A stretch of DNA of 64,000 nucleotides from Massilia sp. Root418 (GTDB lineage Bacteria > Pseudomonadota > Gammaproteobacteria > Burkholderiales > Burkholderiaceae_D): assembly GCF_001425265.1 (NCBI RefSeq), contig NZ_LMEC01000024.1, positions 186,001 to 250,000 of the forward strand, read 5' to 3'. Below the pieces are notes generated by a model, which worked only from the letters and a program-made list of their open reading frames with translations, made no database searches and was not told the origin of the DNA. Shown here one piece after another: positions 59,797-64,000 of this stretch (positions are counted from its first letter, which is position 1; each line of letters starts with the position of its first letter). The position numbers and the translations under genes are program-made.

Positions 59797-61014
59797 TTAT
59801 TTACCAATTGCCACGCGCAGGCACAGGGCGATGCCCTTGGCGGCCTGGCGGATTTCGTCCAGCGAGGGGAAGCTGGGGGCGATGCGGATGTGGCTGTCGT
59901 CCGGGTCCACGCCGTAGGGATAGGCGGCGCCGGCCGGAGTCAGCGTGATGCCGGCTTCCTTGGCCAGGGCGACGGTGCGCTTGGCGGCGCCGGGCGGGGT
60001 CACCAGGTCGATGAAGTAGCCGCCCTTCGGACGGGTCCAGCTCACGCCTTCCACCTGCCCCAGGTATTCTTCGAGCTGCGCCAGCACGATGTCGAACTTG
60101 GGCTTGAGCAGCGCGCGGTGCTGTTCCATCAGCGCTTCGACAGTGGCTTTGTCTTTCAGGAAACGCACGTGGCGCAGCTGGTTGACCTTGTCCGGGCCGA
60201 TGCTGCGGATGCCTGCATGCCTGGTCCACCAGGCGATGTTGGCTGGCGATGCGGCCAGCGCGGCCACGCCGGAACCGGCCCAGCTGACCTTGGAGCTGGA
60301 GGCGAACACGATGGCGCGGTCGGGGTTGCCCGCCTTGGCGCACTCGTCCAGGATGTTGGCCATGCCGATTTTTTCGTCGCCAAGGTGGTGGAAGCGGTAG
60401 GCGTCGTCCCACATCAGGCGGAAATCGGGAGCGGCGGTTTTCATGGCGGCCAGGCGGCGCACCGTGTCATCCGAGTACACCACGCCGCCCGGGTTGCTGT
60501 ATTTCGGCACGCACCACATGCCTTTGATGCTGGCGTCCTCAGCCACCAGGCGCTCGACCAGGTCCATGTCCAGGCCGTCTTCGGTCATCGGCACGTTGAT
60601 CATCTTGATGCCGCGCTGTTCGCAGATGGCGAAGTGGCGGTCGTAGCCCGGCACCGGGCACAGGAAGGTGACCGGCTGGGAGCTCATCCACGGCGCGTGG
60701 CCGGGCACGCCCAGCAGCAGGCTGTAGACGATCACGTCATGCATGAGGGACAGGCTGGCGCTGCTGTCGACCACCACTTGCGCGGCGGGCACGTCCAGCA
60801 GCTCGGCGAACAGGGCACGCGCTTCGGGCAGGCCGACGCCGCCGCCGTAGTTGCGGGTGTCGGTGCCGTCGTTGGCGGTGTAGCCGTCCAGCGCGGCCAT
60901 CAGCGCGTTGGACAGGTCCAGCTGTTCAGGCGCGGGCTTGCCGCGGGACATGTCGAGTTTCAGGCCAAGTTGCTTGAATGCGTCGTATTGCGACTGTATT
61001 GATACGGTACTCAT
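59797..61014 (-). CDS. PLP-dependent aminotransferase of the aspartate aminotransferase (MocR-like AAT) type
   Basis: 405 residues from MSTVSIQSQYDAFKQLGLKLD, with AAAGGAAAGG upstream; an open frame to 61164 is rejected. Seen: VDSSASLSLMHDVIVYSLLLG, MWCVPKYSNPGGVVYSDDTVRRLA, the Asp in LMWDDAYRFHHL and the PLP-lysine segment IVFASSSKVSWAGSGVAALAAS. This matches the Asp_aminotransf family (Pfam PF12897 type) with unresolved substrate; aspartate or alanine with an alpha-keto acid is likely. Confidence 0.86.
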   Translation of the reverse strand: MSTVSIQSQYDAFKQLGLKLDMSRGKPAPEQLDLSNALMAALDGYTANDGTDTRNYGGGVGLPEARALFAELLDVPAAQVVVDSSASLSLMHDVIVYSLLLGVPGHAPWMSSQPVTFLCPVPGYDRHFAICEQRGIKMINVPMTEDGLDMDLVERLVAEDASIKGMWCVPKYSNPGGVVYSDDTVRRLAAMKTAAPDFRLMWDDAYRFHHLGDEKIGMANILDECAKAGNPDRAIVFASSSKVSWAGSGVAALAASPANIAWWTRHAGIRSIGPDKVNQLRHVRFLKDKATVEALMEQHRALLKPKFDIVLAQLEEYLGQVEGVSWTRPKGGYFIDLVTPPGAAKRTVALAKEAGITLTPAGAAYPYGVDPDDSHIRIAPSFPSLDEIRQAAKGIALCLRVAIGK

Positions 61015-61241
61015 GATGCCTTTCCTTTGATTGAAAGCGGGTGCGCAGTGCGCGGGCACCACCCAGCGCCGGTCGCCAGGCGGGAGCGCTGGCGGTGCTG
61101 GATCGGGAAGGAGAGCAGTGCGATGCGCGGCGGCCGGTTCACATCCGGGGCCGGGGTTCGGCATGGTTGTTCATGCCGAGATGACAAGCTCATGAGTATA
61201 TCGCGTTTTGCGTCCAGCCGCCCGCGCCGCTGGCATGCTGC

Positions 61242-62630
61242 TTATTCCTTATCGGGTATAGCTTCTTCGGCGATTGCCGCCTCCGGCCCGGCGGGCTTTT
61301 TGTCCTTGCGCCAGCCTTGCCAGACCTTCAGCGGGGCGGTGGAGAATGTGATCTTCTTGCGGCGGATCAGGTAGGCACCCAGGCCGCCCAGCAGCGCCAG
61401 CAGCACGACGCTGCCGGCGACGAGAGCGGTGGTATTGAGGCCGCCGGGTTCCTTCTTTTTCTTGCCGTTGGCCTTGGGCGGCGCGGACGGCGGGATGACG
61501 GTGCCGGCCTTGTTGGCCGCTTCCGGCGCGCTTGCGGCGGCCGAAGCGGCCGGGATGCCGGCGGCGGATGCGGATGCGGCAGCATGGCTGTCCGGGGCGG
61601 TTGCGGGGGCCGATGCGCCGGCGCCCTGCCCCAGCGCGGCTTGCAGTTGCTTGACCTTGCCTTCGAGGTCAACCAGCTTGGTCTTCAGTTCGGCGTTGGC
61701 CTGGTCCAGCGCCACGCATTGCTGGGCCTCGCCGTCAGCCTGCCCGGGCGCGCAGACGGCAGCCTTGGCCGGGCCGGTTTTGCTTTTGGCCACGCGCGGC
61801 TCAGGGCCGAGCCTGATCGGCACGGCAGGCGGGCCGGGATTCACCTCGGCGGCGGCGGGAGCGGAGGCAGCAGGAGCGGAGGCAGCAGATGCGGCGGCAC
61901 GGGCGGCGGCTGGGGTGACTGGGGTAACTGGTGCGGCTGGAGCGGCGACGGCAGCGCTGGTGGTCCGCTCGTTCGCTGTATCGCGCGCCGCGTTTGCGGC
62001 CGCGCGCATCCTTGCGGCGCGTATCGCTGCGGTGCGGTTGGCCGCCGCCTGGGCTTCCTGAGCAGCACGCTCGGCGGCGGACGGCCCGGCTGCGGGGCCT
62101 GCCAGCAGGCCAGTGCCAGCCTCGGCGCCGGCTGCGCTCGCGTTTGCGCCGGCTGCGTTCGCGTTTGCGCCGGCTGCGGCTTCGGGCGCGGCGGGGCGCA
62201 CCGGCGCCGGATCCGGCGTCAGCCACAGCGTGGCAGAGCGCACGCTGGCACGGTTGCCGGTGCCCAGTTCCAGGTAGAGATGCACCACCTCCGCGTCCAC
62301 GGGCTGCAAGGTAGTTAAATGCAGAAACTGCCGGTTGTCGCGCTTGACCACCGACAGGCGCAGCGACGACAGCGCCGGATGCATGCGCACATTCGCGCCC
62401 TGGTAGATATTCGGCCCGGCCAGGCGGACCTGCACGCCCGCCTGGTCTTCCGGCGTGAGCATCACCAGCTCTATGTCCGCCGATAACTGCTGCCCGAGAT
62501 AGGAACGCACTGCCACGTCGCCCAGCTCGGCCGCGCGCGCTGCAGACGGCAATAGGCCAGCCGACAGGGCCGCCGCCAGCACGGCGCCGGCGTTGCGGAG
62601 GGCAAGAAAACGGTAAGGACTACGCTGCAT
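61242..62630 (-). CDS. FimV-like motility/pilus assembly protein
   Basis: 462 residues with a signal peptide (ALRNAGAVLAAALSAGLLPSAARA). The N-terminal ELGDVAVRSYLGQQLSADIELVMLTPEDQ domain matches the FimV/LysM-linked N-terminal region. About 200 residues of Ala/Pro/Gln-rich sequence follow, then a coiled coil (QANAELKTKLVDLEGKVKQLQAALG), a membrane helix near 411 (NTTALVAGSVVLLALLGGLGAYLI) and a basic tail. It lacks the LysM motif and the long cytoplasmic TPR part of Pseudomonas FimV, so it is a shortened relative. Confidence 0.85.
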   Translation of the reverse strand: MQRSPYRFLALRNAGAVLAAALSAGLLPSAARAAELGDVAVRSYLGQQLSADIELVMLTPEDQAGVQVRLAGPNIYQGANVRMHPALSSLRLSVVKRDNRQFLHLTTLQPVDAEVVHLYLELGTGNRASVRSATLWLTPDPAPVRPAAPEAAAGANANAAGANASAAGAEAGTGLLAGPAAGPSAAERAAQEAQAAANRTAAIRAARMRAAANAARDTANERTTSAAVAAPAAPVTPVTPAAARAAASAASAPAASAPAAAEVNPGPPAVPIRLGPEPRVAKSKTGPAKAAVCAPGQADGEAQQCVALDQANAELKTKLVDLEGKVKQLQAALGQGAGASAPATAPDSHAAASASAAGIPAASAAASAPEAANKAGTVIPPSAPPKANGKKKKEPGGLNTTALVAGSVVLLALLGGLGAYLIRRKKITFSTAPLKVWQGWRKDKKPAGPEAAIAEEAIPDKE

Positions 62631-62763
62631 GTATTCGGGTCGCGTGGGTGCGAATTTCTGAAGTGTAACAGTCTTAACGGCTGGATTTCCCGCTTTTGAA
62701 GTCCTGCGCCGGAAATTGGACTCTGCGCTACACTAATTGCATATTCCATCACGAGAGGCATCC

Positions 62764-64000
62764 ATGAGCACCCGTTCCGAGCGCGACAGTTTTGGCCCCA
62801 TCGACGTCCCCGCAGACAAGCTGTGGGGTGCGCAAACCCAGCGCTCGCTGGAACACTTCGCCATCTCCACCGAACGCATGCCGCCCGAGCTGATCAATGC
62901 GCTGGCCAACGTCAAACGCGCCGCCGCGCGCGTCAATTTCGACCTCGGCCTGCTGGACGAGGCCAAGGCATCCGCCATCACCCAGGCGGCCGACGAAGTA
63001 TTGGCAGGCAAGCACGCCGCCGAATTCCCGCTGGCGGTGTGGCAGACCGGCTCCGGCACCCAGTCCAACATGAATATGAACGAAGTGCTGGCCAACCGCG
63101 GCTCCGAGATCCTGGGCGGCGAGCGCGGCGAGAAGCGCCTGCTGCACCCGAACGACCACGTGAACATGGGCCAGTCCTCCAACGACATCTTCCCCACCGC
63201 CATCCACGTGGCCTCGGCCCACGCGGTCGCCCACAACGTGCTGCCGGCATTGCGCGACCTGCGCGCAACCCTGGACGCCAAGGCCAAGGCTTTCGCCCAC
63301 ATCGTCAAGATCGGCCGCACCCACCTGCAGGACGCCACGCCGCTGACCCTGGGCCAGGAATTCTCCGGCTATGTGGCCCAGCTGGACTACGCGGACCTGA
63401 TGATCACCGCCGCCCTGCCCCCGCTGCTGGAACTGGCAGCCGGCGGCACGGCGGTGGGGACCGGCCTGAACGCGCACCCGGAATATGCCACCCGCATCGC
63501 CGCCGAGCTGGCGGCGCGCCTGCAGCTGCCGTTCGAAACCGCCGACAACAAGTTTGCCGCCCTGGCCGCGCACGACGCGCTGGTGGCTGCGCACGGTGCC
63601 CTGAAAACCCTGGCCACGGCGCTGATGAAAATCGCCAACGACGTGCGCTGGATGGCGTCCGGCCCGCGTTCCGGCCTGGGCGAAATCACCATCCCCGAAA
63701 ACGAGCCGGGCAGCTCCATCATGCCGGGCAAGGTCAACCCGACCCAATGCGAAGCCGTTACCATGCTGTGCTGCCAGGTGTTCGGCAACGACGTCGCCAT
63801 CACCGTCGGCGGCGCCTCCGGCAATTTCGAGCTGAACGTCTACAAGCCGCTGATCGCGCACAACTTCCTGCAAAGCGCGCGCCTGCTGGCGGACGGCATG
63901 CGCAGCTTCGACCACCATTGCGCGCAGGGCATCGAAGCCAACCTGGACCGCATCGGGGAGCTGATGGAACGCTCGCTGATGCTGGTCACTGCGCTGGCGC
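62764..64000 (+). CDS. fumC: Fumarate hydratase class II (3' end beyond the window)
   Basis: About 412 residues visible, continuing past the right edge. GAGAGG precedes the ATG. Seen: VWQTGSGTQSNMNMNEV, HPNDHVNMGQSSNDIFPTA, GRTHLQDATPLTLGQEF and the fumarase/aspartase signature GSSIMPGKVNPTQCE with the catalytic Ser. It hydrates fumarate to malate in the TCA cycle; this iron-independent form is oxidant-stable. Family length is about 460, so some 50 residues are missing. Confidence 0.97.
   Translation, partial: MSTRSERDSFGPIDVPADKLWGAQTQRSLEHFAISTERMPPELINALANVKRAAARVNFDLGLLDEAKASAITQAADEVLAGKHAAEFPLAVWQTGSGTQSNMNMNEVLANRGSEILGGERGEKRLLHPNDHVNMGQSSNDIFPTAIHVASAHAVAHNVLPALRDLRATLDAKAKAFAHIVKIGRTHLQDATPLTLGQEFSGYVAQLDYADLMITAALPPLLELAAGGTAVGTGLNAHPEYATRIAAELAARLQLPFETADNKFAALAAHDALVAAHGALKTLATALMKIANDVRWMASGPRSGLGEITIPENEPGSSIMPGKVNPTQCEAVTMLCCQVFGNDVAITVGGASGNFELNVYKPLIAHNFLQSARLLADGMRSFDHHCAQGIEANLDRIGELMERSLMLVTALA

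Overview
The window comes from a high-GC betaproteobacterium, most likely an Oxalobacteraceae member of the Massilia / Duganella / Janthinobacterium group. The evidence is the conserved order gyrA-serC-pheA-hisC-tyrA-aroA-cmk-rpsA-ihfB-lapA-lapB-rfaE1, a betaproteobacterial type OmpA, a PEP-CTERM protein, flagellar and chemotaxis genes, FimV-like and CbpA/CbpM genes, and a one-piece tmRNA. Genus assignment is inference. I see no IS element, prophage, CRISPR array, rRNA or tRNA gene.

Region 1 (1-18.2 kb) is a core-genome block read almost entirely on the minus strand: gyrA, a DUF2059 secreted protein, then aromatic amino acid/serine synthesis (serC, pheA, hisC, tyrA, aroA), cmk, rpsA, ihfB and envelope genes (lapA, lapB, heptose kinase rfaE1). 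It ends with an ApbE flavin transferase, a ComEA-like protein and a secreted M28 peptidase cut by the left edge. ompA is divergent from gyrA.

Region 2 (18.2-26.7 kb) holds a PEP-CTERM protein, ubiG-gph, an unrecognised protein with a GIY-YIG-like motif, the tmRNA gene ssrA followed by an unusual cluster of inverted repeats, and a 1149-residue MHYT-Cache-PAS-GGDEF-EAL c-di-GMP protein.

Region 3 (26.7-40.9 kb) is accessory. It has a TetR regulator divergent from a two-gene oxidoreductase/PEP-mutase-like operon with two matching palindromic operators; a four-gene set (HTH regulator, beta-propeller, DUF899 thioredoxin-like protein, membrane protein); a xylan-use pair (ExuT-type MFS transporter plus GH43 xylosidase); xthA; several small proteins; a degraded TDT-transporter/AraC chimera; an NAD-salvage pair (pncA-like, pncB); and azoR divergent from a LysR gene.

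Region 4 (41.8-49.1 kb) is a chemotaxis operon in the order mcp-cheY-(small ORF)-cheA-mcp-cheW-cheR, with cheD divergent. No cheB or cheZ is inside the window. CheA is short, with a mostly missing middle domain.

Region 5 (49-64 kb) holds cbpA-cbpM, a two-domain beta/gamma-crystallin protein, a MATE pump, S9 and M13 peptidases, CsbD, a methyltransferase, an HDOD protein, a FliT-like gene behind a clear sigma-28 promoter, an aminotransferase, a FimV-like protein, and the start of fumC cut by the right edge. Short dispersed repeats recur between genes. No single locus stands out as a clear new system. The best candidates are the ssrA-proximal locus (GIY-YIG-like protein plus hairpin cluster), the HTH/propeller/DUF899 operon and the small ORF coupled to cheA.
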